64,000 bases of DNA. Source: Billgrantia desiderata. GTDB taxonomy: Bacteria; Pseudomonadota; Gammaproteobacteria; Pseudomonadales; Halomonadaceae. The notes under the pieces were generated by a model that was given only the letters and a program-made list of their open reading frames with translations, made no database searches and was not told the DNA's origin. Of the stretch, positions 1 through 9,622 are shown in pieces (the stretch's first letter is position 1; each line of letters starts with the position of its first letter). The stretch spans positions 62,001 through 126,000 of the forward strand of contig JAAQTN010000009.1 of assembly GCA_011742915.1 (NCBI GenBank), given 5' to 3'. Position numbers and translations under genes: made by a program.

Positions 1-1646
1 TCCAGGTACGCCTGCTCATGCTGTGGCTCAGACATCCGAAAGCGTCGGCCCGGATGCCCCGGCTCACTGACGATACCCGCGTTGTGCCCACCGCTGGTCA
101 GCACGAAGGTGACCTCGTCGGTATCCGCCAGCAAATGGATCTTGTAGACGGACTTCCAGGGAGCCACGTGATCGGTGGTGGTACTGACGACGAACAGCGG
201 CGCGCGAATGTCCTGAATCACGACCGGTCGACCATCCACCCGATAGTGTCCATTGGCCAGATCGTTGTTCAGAAACAGCTGGCGCAGATACTCGGAATGC
301 ATGCGGTAGGGCATGCGAGTCAGGTCCGCATTCCAGGCCATCAGAGCATTCATGGGCTGGCGCCCGCCAAGCAGGTAGTCGTGCACGATGCGCGACCAGA
401 TCAGATCGTTGGAGCGCAGGATCTGGAAAGCGCCGGCCATCTGGTAGCCGTCGAGATAACCCTGATCCCACATCATGTTTTCCAGGTACGAGACCTGGCT
501 TTCGCCGATGAATAGCATCAATTCGCCGGCTTCGGTGAAGTCCACCTGAGTGGCCAGGGTGGTCAGGGAGGCCAGCCTCTCGTCGCCATCCCGTGCCATG
601 GCCGCCGCCGCGATGGAGAGCAGCGTACCACCCAGACAGTAACCCACCCCGTGCACCCTGTGGCTGCCAGTGATGGCACAAACCGCATCCAGCGCCGCCA
701 TCGGCCCCAGCCGACGATAATCCTCCATGCCCAGGTCGTGATCCTCCGAGCTCGGGTTGCGCCAGGAGATCATGAAGACGGTATGGCCTTGGTCCACCAA
801 GTATTTGACCAATGACTGGGAGGGAGAAAGGTCGAGAATGTAGAACTTCATGATCCAGGCGGGCACGATCAGCACCGGTTCCGCGTAAACCTGCTTCGTC
901 GTTGGTGCGTACTGGATCAGCTCGATCAGGTGATTCCGGTACACCACCTTTCCGGGAGTGATCGCCAGGTTCTTGCCTACGCGGAACGCCTCGGCACCGA
1001 CCGGTGGCTTGCCGGACACTGCCCGCTCCCAGTCCTCGATGAAGTGCTGCCAGCCGACCACCAGGTTCTGCCCGCCGGTCGCCATAGTGGTAGCAACCAC
1101 TTCAGGGTTCAGCCACGGAGAGTTGGATGGCGAGTAACGGTCGAGTATCTGGCGTGTGATGAAGTTCACCACCCGTTCGCTCTCCGGCGACAGGCCGTCC
1201 ACGTCGCTGGTGGCGTTGTGCCACCACTGCTGCGTCAACAGGAAGGATTGGTAGATCAGGTTGTAGGGCCAGCGCTGCCACTCCTCGCCACTGAAGCGGC
1301 GGTCCTGTTCCAAGGGCTCGATGCAGGCGCCCGGGCAGGGCTCGAGCGTCTGGCGACCGAGGTACTGCCCGAATCGCGTCAGCTTGCGAGTGAACTTCTC
1401 GCCCAGCTCCAGTTGCTTGCCCGGGGAGAGCATCAGGTGGACCAGCCACTCGAAATAGACGCTGGCCAGGCCGGCCGGGGTGATGCCGGCGGTCAGCCTG
1501 GCCAGGTTGGCCTTGAAGGCCCGATCCAGGGCATGGGTGGAGTAGAACCCTGGGTTGGGGCGCTCCGCGGTAGCGGGTAGTCGTTCACAGGGGGCGGCCT
1601 GGGGAGTGACATCAGGGTCGGACGGGTTGGGTGAATCGGGCGACAT
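1..1646 (-). CDS. phaC: Class I-type poly(3-hydroxyalkanoate) synthase, 3' end outside window
   Basis: PHA synthase joins (R)-3-hydroxyacyl-CoA units into storage polyester at the granule surface. The frame is open from an ATG at 1646 to the window edge (548 complete codons), so only the extreme C-terminus is missing. The PhaC lipase-like box GYCLGG carries the nucleophile Cys337; Asp492 sits in TTTDHVAPW and His521 in SGGHNAG, so the Cys-Asp-His triad is complete and spaced as in known class I enzymes. A GGAGG ribosome site lies 7 bases before the chosen start; two other upstream ATGs are out of frame. No phaA, phaB or phasin gene is visible nearby, so it looks like a stand-alone phaC. Family assignment is very secure; the class I label is inferred from length and triad spacing. 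Confidence 0.93.
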   Translation of the reverse strand, partial: MSPDSPNPSDPDVTPQAAPCERLPATAERPNPGFYSTHALDRAFKANLARLTAGITPAGLASVYFEWLVHLMLSPGKQLELGEKFTRKLTRFGQYLGRQTLEPCPGACIEPLEQDRRFSGEEWQRWPYNLIYQSFLLTQQWWHNATSDVDGLSPESERVVNFITRQILDRYSPSNSPWLNPEVVATTMATGGQNLVVGWQHFIEDWERAVSGKPPVGAEAFRVGKNLAITPGKVVYRNHLIELIQYAPTTKQVYAEPVLIVPAWIMKFYILDLSPSQSLVKYLVDQGHTVFMISWRNPSSEDHDLGMEDYRRLGPMAALDAVCAITGSHRVHGVGYCLGGTLLSIAAAAMARDGDERLASLTTLATQVDFTEAGELMLFIGESQVSYLENMMWDQGYLDGYQMAGAFQILRSNDLIWSRIVHDYLLGGRQPMNALMAWNADLTRMPYRMHSEYLRQLFLNNDLANGHYRVDGRPVVIQDIRAPLFVVSTTTDHVAPWKSVYKIHLLADTDEVTFVLTSGGHNAGIVSEPGHPGRRFRMSEPQHEQAYL

Positions 1647-1942
1647 GACATGGCCTCCATGATCGAGGCGGGGTGGCCGCGGGCAATCGCCGTCGCGGTG
1701 GTCCGGTGAACTCAAGCACCAGTATTGCAGGCTTCGTCGCTTCGGCCATTGATATTCATCAAACTTGCCTGGGATCAAGACCCTCTGCCTACCCCCGTTC
1801 TATTCTGGCTGCGTGGGCTATGATCAGGTGAATCTCATTGAGCGCTTGGGCGGTAACATGAGATGGACAAGAAGCAGCGGCGCAACGGGGCTTTCTTCCT
1901 GACTTCGTGCGATGGATGGCGGCAGTACGTGAGATGCCCATG

Positions 1943-3142
1943 AGCCGATGGATCGTTCTCCTCGTTGTGGTTGTCGCCATGGTGGCCGCAGGGCTCGTCT
2001 ACTGGCGGATACCTGTTGCTGCCACGGCGTATGAAGTGAAAGAGGGCGCGTTGACCCAGCAGGTGGTGGCCAGCGGCCGGGTGGTGGCCTCGTCGCGGGC
2101 ACAGATCGGCAGCGAGATCGTGGGGCGGGTGACCGAGCGCCTGGTACGCGAAGGGCAGCAGGTCGAGCCCGGCGACGTCCTGGTGGTGCTCGATTCATCG
2201 GAACTTGCCGAGCGCGTGCAGGAGACTCGAGCGGCACTTCGCCAGTTGGAGAGCGCGCGGCGGCCCCAGGCCGAGGCCGGACTTGCCGACGCCAGGGTGC
2301 ATTTCGAGCAGGCTCAGCGGGAACATGAGCGAGTACGCCGCCTGTTGGCAAGCAACATGGTCTCGCGCCAGGCGGTAGAGCAGGCCGAAGAGCGTGAGGC
2401 CGCGGCCCGGGCCGCCCTGGAGCGTTCGCGCCTCGACGTGGAAGCGCTGGCACCGGGCGGTGCGGAGGAGGCGCTGCTGCGAGCACGGCTGGCCGCCGCT
2501 GAGGCCGCCCTGGAGCGTGCCGTCATCCACTCCCCGGTCACCGGCACGGTACTGACCCGTAACGTGGAGCCAGGGGATGTGGTGCAACCCGGCAGGGTAC
2601 TGTTGGAGATCGCTCGCACCGGGCAGCGCGAACTGCGGGTGCCGTTCGACGAGCGACACCTCGGCCAGCTCGCGGTGGGGCAGCGTGCCCGCTGCGTCAC
2701 CGACGCCTATCCCGACCAACCGTTCGACGCCACGATCAGCCTGATTGCACCGATCGTCGACGCCGCCCGCGGCACCGTGGACGTAAGGCTGGTCATGGAT
2801 GAGGAGCCCTGGTTTCTGCGTGAGGACATGACCGTCTCGGTCAATGTGGAAACGGCGCGCCTTGAACGGGCGCTGGTCGTGCCCAACGATGCCCTATTCG
2901 GGGTCGAGGGCGCCTCTGCCCGGGTGTACGGGGTCGAAGCAGGCCGTGTTTCACCTCGCAGCGTGACCCTGGGGCTGAGGGGGCTGCTCCACACCGAGAT
3001 CACTGCAGGGTTGACGGCGGGAGAGATCGTGCTGGCCGATCCTGGCCTCAGCCCGGGGCAGCGCATCCGGCCCCGCATCACCGACCACCCGGAGCAGGGG
3101 GCGCCCGCCCCGTCCCGGGAGCCTTTTTCCTTCATTCGGTGA
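1943..3142 (+). CDS. HlyD/MacA-type periplasmic membrane-fusion subunit
   Basis: This is the membrane-fusion (adaptor) subunit of an ABC export system, bridging an inner-membrane transporter and the periplasm. From the chosen start the protein is 399 residues: one N-terminal membrane anchor (about residues 4-22), a lipoyl-like half, a coiled-coil hairpin rich in Ala, Glu and Arg (about 75-155), the second lipoyl half and beta-barrel domains. ATG at 1943 is preferred because a GTGAG stretch precedes it and the anchor then starts at once; in-frame ATGs at 1937 and 1907 are possible. The next gene overlaps its stop by 4 bases and an ATPase gene follows, so the three form one operon. The substrate cannot be read from sequence. 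The 296 bases upstream to phaC hold only the two divergent promoter regions as far as I can see. Confidence 0.85.
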   Translation, partial: SRWIVLLVVVVAMVAAGLVYWRIPVAATAYEVKEGALTQQVVASGRVVASSRAQIGSEIVGRVTERLVREGQQVEPGDVLVVLDSSELAERVQETRAALRQLESARRPQAEAGLADARVHFEQAQREHERVRRLLASNMVSRQAVEQAEEREAAARAALERSRLDVEALAPGGAEEALLRARLAAAEAALERAVIHSPVTGTVLTRNVEPGDVVQPGRVLLEIARTGQRELRVPFDERHLGQLAVGQRARCVTDAYPDQPFDATISLIAPIVDAARGTVDVRLVMDEEPWFLREDMTVSVNVETARLERALVVPNDALFGVEGASARVYGVEAGRVSPRSVTLGLRGLLHTEITAGLTAGEIVLADPGLSPGQRIRPRITDHPEQGAPAPSREPFSFIR

Positions 3143-4353
3143 CGATCATGTGGATCGAAGGGTTCATCGCCTGGAGCCTGCTGCGTGATGGACGCGCCCA
3201 GACTGCCCTGATGCTGGTCGGTATCATGGTGGGGGCGGCCGTGGTGGTTTTCATAAGTGCCCTCATCTCCGGTCTCCAAGCCAATATCATCGAGCGCACC
3301 CTGGGCACTCAGGCCCACATTCGCCTGCTGCCGCCCGAGGAGTTCAATCGCGTACTGCCGCTGCAGGACCCGGCGCCGATCGCCCTGGTGCTGGAGGACC
3401 GCAGACCGCAGCGCCTGCGCTCCATCGACAACTGGCAGGCGCTGGTGCCCGTGCTCGATCGCTGGCCGGGCGTGACCGCGGTATCGCCGACGATCAGCGG
3501 TCCGGCCCTGGCGGTGCGCGGCAGCGCCAATCGCTCGGTCTCGATCATCGGGGCCGACACGGAGCGGCTGCGGGCCATCCTGCCCATTGCCGACCATATG
3601 GTCGAAGGCGTGTTCCGGCTGCGTCCCGGAGAGATCCTGATCGGCCGGGAGCTGGCTGATGACCTGGGTCTTCAGAGCGGTGACCGGATGCGTCTCGACA
3701 CTGCCGGGGAGCGCACCGTGGTCATGACCGTGGCGGGTGTCTTCGAGCTGGGGGTTCGCGAGATCGACAATCGGCTCATGTATCTCGACCTGGACGAGGC
3801 TCGCAGCCTCCTTGACCTGCCCGGGGGAGTGACGGCGCTCGAACTCACCGTAGCGGAGGTGTTCGCTGCCGACCGGCTGGCGCTTCGCCTTGAGGCGCTA
3901 ACCGGACAGCGCGTGGAGAGTTGGATGGAGACGAATGCGCAGCTACTCAATGCGCTGCGCTCCCAGACCCTCTCCACGACCATGATTCGTAGCTTCGTCA
4001 GCCTTTCGGTGGCATTCGGCATCGCCAGCGTGCTGGCGGTCAGCGTGGTGCAGCGCACCCGCGAGATCGGCATTTTGCGGGCAATGGGCCTTGACCGGGG
4101 GCGAATCCTGCGTGTGTTTCTGATCCAGGGGGCACTGCTGGGGCTGGCCGGTGGGGGATTGGGGGCACTGTTCGGCTCGCTGCTGGTGCTGGCCTTCGAC
4201 GTGTTCGGCCCTCGCCTGTTCGTGATCGGTTTCAACCCGTGGCTCATTCCGGCGGCCATGGCGCTGGCTAGTATGGCGGGCCTCGCTGCTGCCGCATGGC
4301 CCGCCAGCCGGGCGGCCCGACTCGACCCCGCGGTGGCCATTCGCCATGTCTAG
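3139..4353 (+). CDS. ABC transporter permease, MacB/FtsX-like
   Basis: Inner-membrane permease of the ABC system whose adaptor and ATPase flank it. The 404-residue protein has the MacB/LolC/FtsX layout: a membrane helix near residues 20-45, a large periplasmic domain (about 50-270), then three C-terminal helices (about 280-305, 325-355, 370-395) with the FtsX-type sequence REIGILRAMGLDRGRIL between the first two. It starts with GTG at 3139, overlapping the stop of the adaptor gene; ATG at 3148 is an alternative. It ends 8 bases inside the ATPase gene, so translation is probably coupled. Known relatives move lipoproteins, macrolides or peptides out of the inner membrane; which applies here is unknown. 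Confidence 0.87.
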   Translation: MTIMWIEGFIAWSLLRDGRAQTALMLVGIMVGAAVVVFISALISGLQANIIERTLGTQAHIRLLPPEEFNRVLPLQDPAPIALVLEDRRPQRLRSIDNWQALVPVLDRWPGVTAVSPTISGPALAVRGSANRSVSIIGADTERLRAILPIADHMVEGVFRLRPGEILIGRELADDLGLQSGDRMRLDTAGERTVVMTVAGVFELGVREIDNRLMYLDLDEARSLLDLPGGVTALELTVAEVFAADRLALRLEALTGQRVESWMETNAQLLNALRSQTLSTTMIRSFVSLSVAFGIASVLAVSVVQRTREIGILRAMGLDRGRILRVFLIQGALLGLAGGGLGALFGSLLVLAFDVFGPRLFVIGFNPWLIPAAMALASMAGLAAAAWPASRAARLDPAVAIRHV

Positions 4354-5080
4354 GAGCCATGAGATTGAGAGCCACGAGGTTCAGGGCAACGAAGTGCTGC
4401 GGCTGGCCGGCGTGTGCAAGGCCTATGACGTAGGCACCCCGGTGGAGAACGAAGTGCTGCATGCGATCGACCTACGCCTCGATCGCGGTACCTTTGCCAG
4501 CCTCACCGGACCCTCCGGCTCGGGCAAGAGTACGCTGCTCAACCTTATCGGCCTGCTCGACACACCAACATCAGGAGAGCTGTTCGTTCTCGAGCGGCCG
4601 ACCCGTGCCATGGACGACCAGGAGCGCACCGACCTGCGCGGTGGCACGATCGGCCTGGTCTTCCAGTTCCATCACCTGATCCAGGCCTTCAGCGTGCTGG
4701 ACAACGTGCTGATGCCGTTGATGATTCGGCAAGGTCGGCCAACCGCCGCGATGATCGACAGGGCCAGGGGATTGCTGGCCGCGGTAGGGCTGGCTGCCCT
4801 TGCGTCCCGACGGCCCAATGAACTCTCGGGCGGCCAGCAGCAACGCGTGGCGATTGCGCGGGCCCTGGTCAGCGAGCCGGTGCTGCTGCTGGCGGATGAA
4901 CCCACCGGCAACCTCGATACCGTCAGTGCCGACGAAGTGTTCGAGCTGTTTCGTCGCTTCAATGCCGAACACGATTGCGCGGTGCTGATCGTCACTCATG
5001 ACCCGCGGATTTCGGCACGCTGCGACCGGGTCATCGAACTGGTGGATGGACATATCGTTCGCGACGAAGCGAAGCGATGA
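4346..5080 (+). CDS. ABC transporter ATP-binding protein, LolD/MacB type
   Basis: ATPase of the three-gene export system. The 244-residue protein has Walker [10 protein letters not shown] (residues 55-63), a Q-loop in VFQFHHL, the signature LSGGQQQR, Walker [10 protein letters not shown] and a switch His in VTHD. The [11 protein letters not shown] form is typical of the LolD/MacB/FtsE branch and fits the FtsX-like permease just upstream. The ATG at 4346 lies inside the end of the permease gene. About the first 18 residues (rich in Ser, His, Glu) are not conserved in the family, so a start a few codons later cannot be excluded. Confidence 0.9.
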   Translation: MSRSHEIESHEVQGNEVLRLAGVCKAYDVGTPVENEVLHAIDLRLDRGTFASLTGPSGSGKSTLLNLIGLLDTPTSGELFVLERPTRAMDDQERTDLRGGTIGLVFQFHHLIQAFSVLDNVLMPLMIRQGRPTAAMIDRARGLLAAVGLAALASRRPNELSGGQQQRVAIARALVSEPVLLLADEPTGNLDTVSADEVFELFRRFNAEHDCAVLIVTHDPRISARCDRVIELVDGHIVRDEAKR

Positions 5081-5177
5081 ACAGCCGGGGATTCCACCGT
5101 CGCTCCCGGGTGAGACGGTTGTTTTAAGCACTTAGGCTACATGATGCGAGAGCTTCAACTGCCCTACATGAGTCGTA

Positions 5178-6188
5178 TCAGTTCGCTTCAACAGGCTCGA
5201 TCATCACATTGAGTAGCTCAAGCCTGCGGATGAACATCAGCCTGACAGCTATTCCTGGCTTGTGCTCCGCCAACGACCGTTGCAGATCGTCGACGCTGAA
5301 CAGGGGTTTTTCATCGATGGCTACGACGAGGTCGCCCTCTTTGAGGCCGGCCTTGCTAGCCGGGCCTTGCGGATCCACCATCATTATTTCGGCGGCTGTG
5401 TCTTGCTCCAAACGGTGCAAACGGGCTAAGCGCCGATCCAATTTTCGGTTACGGGCGTGGATACCCAAGTAACTGCGCTTTACCCGACCGTGCCTGATCA
5501 GGTGAGACACCACCCACTTGGCCGTGTTAGCAGGTATGGCGAAGCCGATCCCTTGGGCAGCGGCAATGATGGCGGTGTTGATGCCAATCACGCGCCCCCT
5601 CGAGTCCAGCAGCGGACCACCAGAGTTTCCGGGGTTCAGGGGGGCGGTATGCTGGATGACGTTTTCGATAAGTCGTCCATTCTGGCTCCGGAAGGTGCGT
5701 CCGAGGGCGCTAATGACACCGGTGGAAACTGTCGACTCGAAACCCAGCGGATTGCCCATGGCAATAACCAACTGCCCAACACGAAGTTGGCTGGAGTCTC
5801 CCAGCGTGGCGTAGGGCAGAGCGGTGGCCTCGGTCCGCAGAACAGCCAAATCGGTGTCGGGGTCTCGACCCACCACTGCAGCTGTGGTTTTTTGTCCGCT
5901 GGTGAAAATCGTCCTCAGTTGCTTGCTTTTGCCGACCACGTGGCTGTTGGTCAGCAGATAGCCATCCGGAGCAAGGATGAAGCCCGAGCCTGCGCCTTGT
6001 TGCTCGACACCGCCATGGCTCGGGTTACCACTAGTGAAGAGGCTGACCACAGCGGGACCCACCGCGTCCACCACGGCTATGACGGCTCGCGAGTAGGCGT
6101 CGAGCATCTCGACCTCGGGAGTCGTCTGCGGGCTCACTTCATGACAAGCGTGGCCCTTTTCTTCGCCTAGCTCCTCGTCGGGTAGCAT
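5178..6188 (-). CDS. HtrA/Deg-like serine protease with one PDZ domain
   Basis: Trypsin-fold serine protease of the HtrA/Deg family, which degrades or refolds damaged proteins. In 336 residues it shows the full triad, His83 in TNSHVVG, Asp113 in DPDTDLAVL and Ser189 in NPGNSGGPL, followed by a single PDZ domain (about 240-330, with GPASKAGLKEGD). Classical DegP/DegS proteins have a signal peptide or membrane anchor; none is obvious here, because the first 30 residues are charged (DEELGEEKGHACHE). It is transcribed on its own, convergent to the ABC operon. It could be cytoplasmic or have a mis-set start; ATG at 6107 is another possible start and also gives no signal peptide. Confidence 0.88.
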   Translation of the reverse strand: MLPDEELGEEKGHACHEVSPQTTPEVEMLDAYSRAVIAVVDAVGPAVVSLFTSGNPSHGGVEQQGAGSGFILAPDGYLLTNSHVVGKSKQLRTIFTSGQKTTAAVVGRDPDTDLAVLRTEATALPYATLGDSSQLRVGQLVIAMGNPLGFESTVSTGVISALGRTFRSQNGRLIENVIQHTAPLNPGNSGGPLLDSRGRVIGINTAIIAAAQGIGFAIPANTAKWVVSHLIRHGRVKRSYLGIHARNRKLDRRLARLHRLEQDTAAEIMMVDPQGPASKAGLKEGDLVVAIDEKPLFSVDDLQRSLAEHKPGIAVRLMFIRRLELLNVMIEPVEAN

Positions 6189-6462
6189 GATTGACGCTGC
6201 CTCACTCCCAGTGCCTGTTCTGGTTCACGTATTTGGCTTGCCTCCTTCTCCTTGCGGACATACATATTGATGTAGCGCTTCTCGTCATCCTCGTCGAGTG
6301 CAGGACACGAATCTAAGTCGTCAGGTGAGCTTGGTTGTGCGATTCAGACTTGAATCGCCAGTTCCTGGGAGGCCGGATGATCGTGCATCATGGATTCGCA
6401 GCAGCCCCATTTCCGTCTTCCTGCATACGGACTCCGGCCTATCCACGGGATCGACAGGCGCC

Positions 6463-6750
6463 ATGACCAGGCGACTGTTCACGAACGGTAGCGCCAGCCT
6501 GCGGCGTACCGTTATCGCTTTCCTGAAGCGGCACCAGCGTTCCTGGTATGTCGGGCTGGTGCTGTTGTTGAGCCCGATGCTCGTAGTTACCCATCTCGGC
6601 GAACTGGAAAGCTTTGCTCGCTTGGCACGCAATGCCGAGCCACGCTGGCTGTTCGTGCCCCTGCAAGGGAGTCTGCTGGCGTTCATGCTCATGCTGCTCG
6701 CCGCTTACCTGGTATGCACCGAGATGACCAAGAGGCGTTTCTTTCGTTGA
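6463..6750 (+). CDS. Small two-helix membrane protein, unknown function
   Basis: A 95-residue protein that I do not recognise. Two hydrophobic segments are clear: about residues 27-46 (WYVGLVLLLSPMLVV) and about 66-90 (LLAFMLMLLAAYLV), joined by a polar loop; the C-terminus is basic (MTKRRFFR). The frame continues upstream to 6298, but that part looks non-coding, so ATG at 6463 is preferred. It converges with the P-type ATPase gene, whose end lies 28 bases away. It may be a small accessory membrane protein; existence is moderately supported by the hydrophobic pattern alone. Confidence 0.5.
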   Translation: MTRRLFTNGSASLRRTVIAFLKRHQRSWYVGLVLLLSPMLVVTHLGELESFARLARNAEPRWLFVPLQGSLLAFMLMLLAAYLVCTEMTKRRFFR

Positions 6751-6777
6751 AGCAAGCATTGCAGTAGTGCCGCGGTT

Positions 6778-9252
6778 TCAAGCGCGCGGCTCCCGCCGCC
6801 ACAGGCCCAGGCGTACCAGCAGGGCGGCGAGCAGCCCGCCGCCCAATACCAGTAGCCAATCTTCCAGGTGCAGCGGTTGCAGATGCAGCAATGTGCCCAG
6901 CCCGGGCGTTTGAACGAGCAGGGCCGACAGGGCAAGGGAAACAACCACCATGAGCCATGCCGCGATGTTGCGCAGGCGGCTCAACGCTGCCGTGATACCG
7001 GCCCCGGCGAAGATCAGCGAGAGCAGCGCCACGGTCCTGGCATGGTCGACGGCGTAGTCGGCGCCGAGGCCATTCAGGTACGTGCTCGTGACCACCAGGG
7101 TCACTATTGCGCCCACTGCCAGGATGACCCACCACGCGCGTCGGTCGAAGAAGCGCGGCTGAGTTCCTTTCGTGGGGGGTGGCCCCATGGCATGAGCCGA
7201 CGGCAGGTTCTGAAACACCAGCAGCGCGGTGGGGTGAATGATCAGTTCCAGCCATACGATGTGAATCGGCAGGTAGAGCAGGGGATAGCCCAGCATCGGG
7301 ATTAAAGCGGCAGTGATCACCAGCGGAATGTGCACCATCAGCAGGTACTGGAAGCTCAGCTGCAGATTGGTGAACAGGCGGCGCCCCTCGGCGATGGCCC
7401 CGACGATGCTGCCGAAGTCGTCGTCAAGCAGCACGATGGCCGACACCTCCCGGGCGCTGCGGGTACCTCGCTCCCCCATGGCGATTCCGATGTCGGCCGC
7501 CTGCAGGGCGGGTACGTCGTTGACCCCATCGCCGGTCACCGCAACGATTTCGCCACCGGCCTGTAGGGTGCGCACCAGGGCGAGCTTCTGTGCCGGCAGG
7601 GTTCGCGCGACGATGTCGATCTCGCTGGCGATGGGCTCGCCGCGCGCTATTTGTGCCGCGAGTTCGTCTCCCGTGATCAGCTGCGGTTGTTCACCGCCAA
7701 GCCCCAGCTCACGCGCGATGGCGATAGCCGTACCGGGATGGTCTCCGGTGACCATGATGACGCGGATGCCTGCCGCCCGGCAGGCCGCAATGGCCTCCGG
7801 AACCCCCTGGCGCACCGGGTCCTCGAAGGCCAGCAGTCCGGCGAAGCTCAGCCCCCGGTCAGGTTCGCCCCCTGTCCAGCTCTCTCTGGCGAGGGTGCGG
7901 TAGGCGCAGCCGATCACCTTGTGGCCGTCATTGCTGTAGGCTTCCACCGCTGCCAGCCAGTCGCGCCGTTCGGCCACCGGCAGCTCGCAGAGACCCAGCA
8001 CCACTTCTGGCGCACCCTTGACCGCGACCAGCAGGCCATCTGGCTGCTCGCTCACCATGGTCGCCTTGCGCCGATCTTCGGTGAATGGAAAACGAGCCAG
8101 TATGTGCTGCTCCACCGGCGGCGGGCAGTTCGATAATACCGCCTCGTCCAGCGGGTCGCCGCTGTCGGCCTGGGAAGCGGCCGCCGCCAGCGTTCGTAAG
8201 CGTTGCTCGCTGATATTCGACATCGGGAGCAGGTGCGTCAGCCTCAGCCGTCCTTCGGTGAGAGTGCCAGTCTTGTCCGAGCAGACACAGCTCACGCGGC
8301 CGATGTTTTCCACCACCAGGCTGCGCCGCACCAGGGCGCGTCGCCGGGCGAGGCGGTAGACGCCCACGCCGAGAAAGAAGGTGAGCACCACGGGAAACTC
8401 TTCGGGCAGAGCGGCGATGGCCAGGGTCAGCGCGCTGAGCAGCGCGTCCACGAGGCCGTGGCCCTGGTGATAGCGCAGCCACGCCAGTGCCAGGCAGAAG
8501 GCGATTGCCGCAACGATCAGCACCTTGACCAGGTGTGCCACCGAGCGTTGCAACGGGGTCTGGGCGTGGGTGCCCGCTACCGCCGAGCGTACCACTTCGC
8601 CATAGAGGGTTTCGGCGCCGGTCAGGGCGACGCGCAGCCAGGCGTGCCCCGTCAGCTGACGGGTGCCGGCCAGCCCCCAGTAAACATCCTCGACCGCAGT
8701 CTCACGGATGTTGGAAAACAGCTCCCGCTCCACCACCTGCTTGTGTACCGGCCAGGCCTCGCCCGTGAGCGTGGACTCATCCACCTGCAGCTCTTCACCC
8801 GCGACGATCAGGCCATCGGCCGGAAAGAACTCGCCGGAGCGCACCAGCACGAGATCGCCTGGCACCAGCCCCTCGGTCGCCACGGTCTGCTGCGAACCGT
8901 CGCGCAGCACCCTGGCCGTGGTCGCGAGCCGACCGCTGAGCCCCTCCACCGACGCCTGGGTACGCCGGTGCAGGTAGGCGTCCATGCCGAACAGCGGCAC
9001 CAGGGCCAGCAGCATGACCAGCGCCTCGGTGTAGCTGCCGATGAGCGTGAACAGCGCGCCGGTGGCCAGCAGGAACCACAGCATCGGATCACGCAGCGTA
9101 TCCGCCAGGGTCGTGCGCCAGCCGCTGCGCACGCCTGGGATGATGGTATTGGGGCCGTAGCGAGCGCTCCGCGCCTGGGCCTCGGCCGTACTCAGCCCTT
9201 GTCGTGGATCGACAAGCCCGTCCAGCCGCTGCATGGATACGCTGCGCCGCAC
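6778..9252 (-). CDS. P-type cation-transporting ATPase (P2-like)
   Basis: Integral-membrane ATPase that exports or exchanges cations using a phospho-Asp intermediate. The 824-residue protein has the TGE actuator loop (162-164, in ESTLTGEAWPV), membrane helix 4 with PEEFP (283-287), the phosphorylation motif DKTGTLT with Asp326, the TGD loop (VTGDHPGTA), GDGVNDVPALQAADIGIAMG in the hinge, and a C-terminal six-helix region. Overall shape is that of the Ca2+/H+ P2 group, but the helix-4 motif is PEEFP and not the PEGLP of Ca2+ pumps, so ion specificity should not be assumed. It is a single-gene unit with AGGAG-like sequence ahead of its start. Confidence 0.9.
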   Translation of the reverse strand: MRRSVSMQRLDGLVDPRQGLSTAEAQARSARYGPNTIIPGVRSGWRTTLADTLRDPMLWFLLATGALFTLIGSYTEALVMLLALVPLFGMDAYLHRRTQASVEGLSGRLATTARVLRDGSQQTVATEGLVPGDLVLVRSGEFFPADGLIVAGEELQVDESTLTGEAWPVHKQVVERELFSNIRETAVEDVYWGLAGTRQLTGHAWLRVALTGAETLYGEVVRSAVAGTHAQTPLQRSVAHLVKVLIVAAIAFCLALAWLRYHQGHGLVDALLSALTLAIAALPEEFPVVLTFFLGVGVYRLARRRALVRRSLVVENIGRVSCVCSDKTGTLTEGRLRLTHLLPMSNISEQRLRTLAAAASQADSGDPLDEAVLSNCPPPVEQHILARFPFTEDRRKATMVSEQPDGLLVAVKGAPEVVLGLCELPVAERRDWLAAVEAYSNDGHKVIGCAYRTLARESWTGGEPDRGLSFAGLLAFEDPVRQGVPEAIAACRAAGIRVIMVTGDHPGTAIAIARELGLGGEQPQLITGDELAAQIARGEPIASEIDIVARTLPAQKLALVRTLQAGGEIVAVTGDGVNDVPALQAADIGIAMGERGTRSAREVSAIVLLDDDFGSIVGAIAEGRRLFTNLQLSFQYLLMVHIPLVITAALIPMLGYPLLYLPIHIVWLELIIHPTALLVFQNLPSAHAMGPPPTKGTQPRFFDRRAWWVILAVGAIVTLVVTSTYLNGLGADYAVDHARTVALLSLIFAGAGITAALSRLRNIAAWLMVVVSLALSALLVQTPGLGTLLHLQPLHLEDWLLVLGGGLLAALLVRLGLWRREPRA

Positions 9253-9622
9253 TTCCTTTCTCCTTTCAGGAAGTCCCTCTCAAGCTATATCCGATCCTCA
9301 CGCTGCCATCCATGTCTCCTTTGTGCGAACACTCAGTCAACCACCAGGGCAGATGATAGTCTTGCTCCAAAACGCAACGGCTTAGCAAGGAGAGAGGGTG
9401 GACATGATCACCGGCATCCACCTCCGGCCGCTCGATCACTGCAAGGGGAGGCAGTTCGCTCTGGGTTAGTAAGCGCTGACTGGAGAGGCAACAGCCGCCC
9501 GGTGTAAAGGGGCGCCAGCCACGGCAGACCGGTGACTGGTTCCGGTGCACCTTATCATGCTGTGGTGGAGGTATATGTGAATGGTGAGCACGAGAATTGC
9601 AAAAATTTCAGTGTAGGATCCT
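9253..9622. other. Intergenic stretch with a possible 21-codon ORF
   Basis: No convincing protein gene lies here. It holds the upstream region of the P-type ATPase gene (minus strand) and of the GNAT gene (plus strand). One short plus-strand frame, ATG at 9404 to TAG at 9467-9469 (21 codons), is preceded by AAGGAGAGAGGG, an unusually good ribosome site for so short a frame. It may be a leader peptide or the remnant of a lost gene. Base composition drops toward the AT-rich GNAT gene. Confidence 0.3.
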
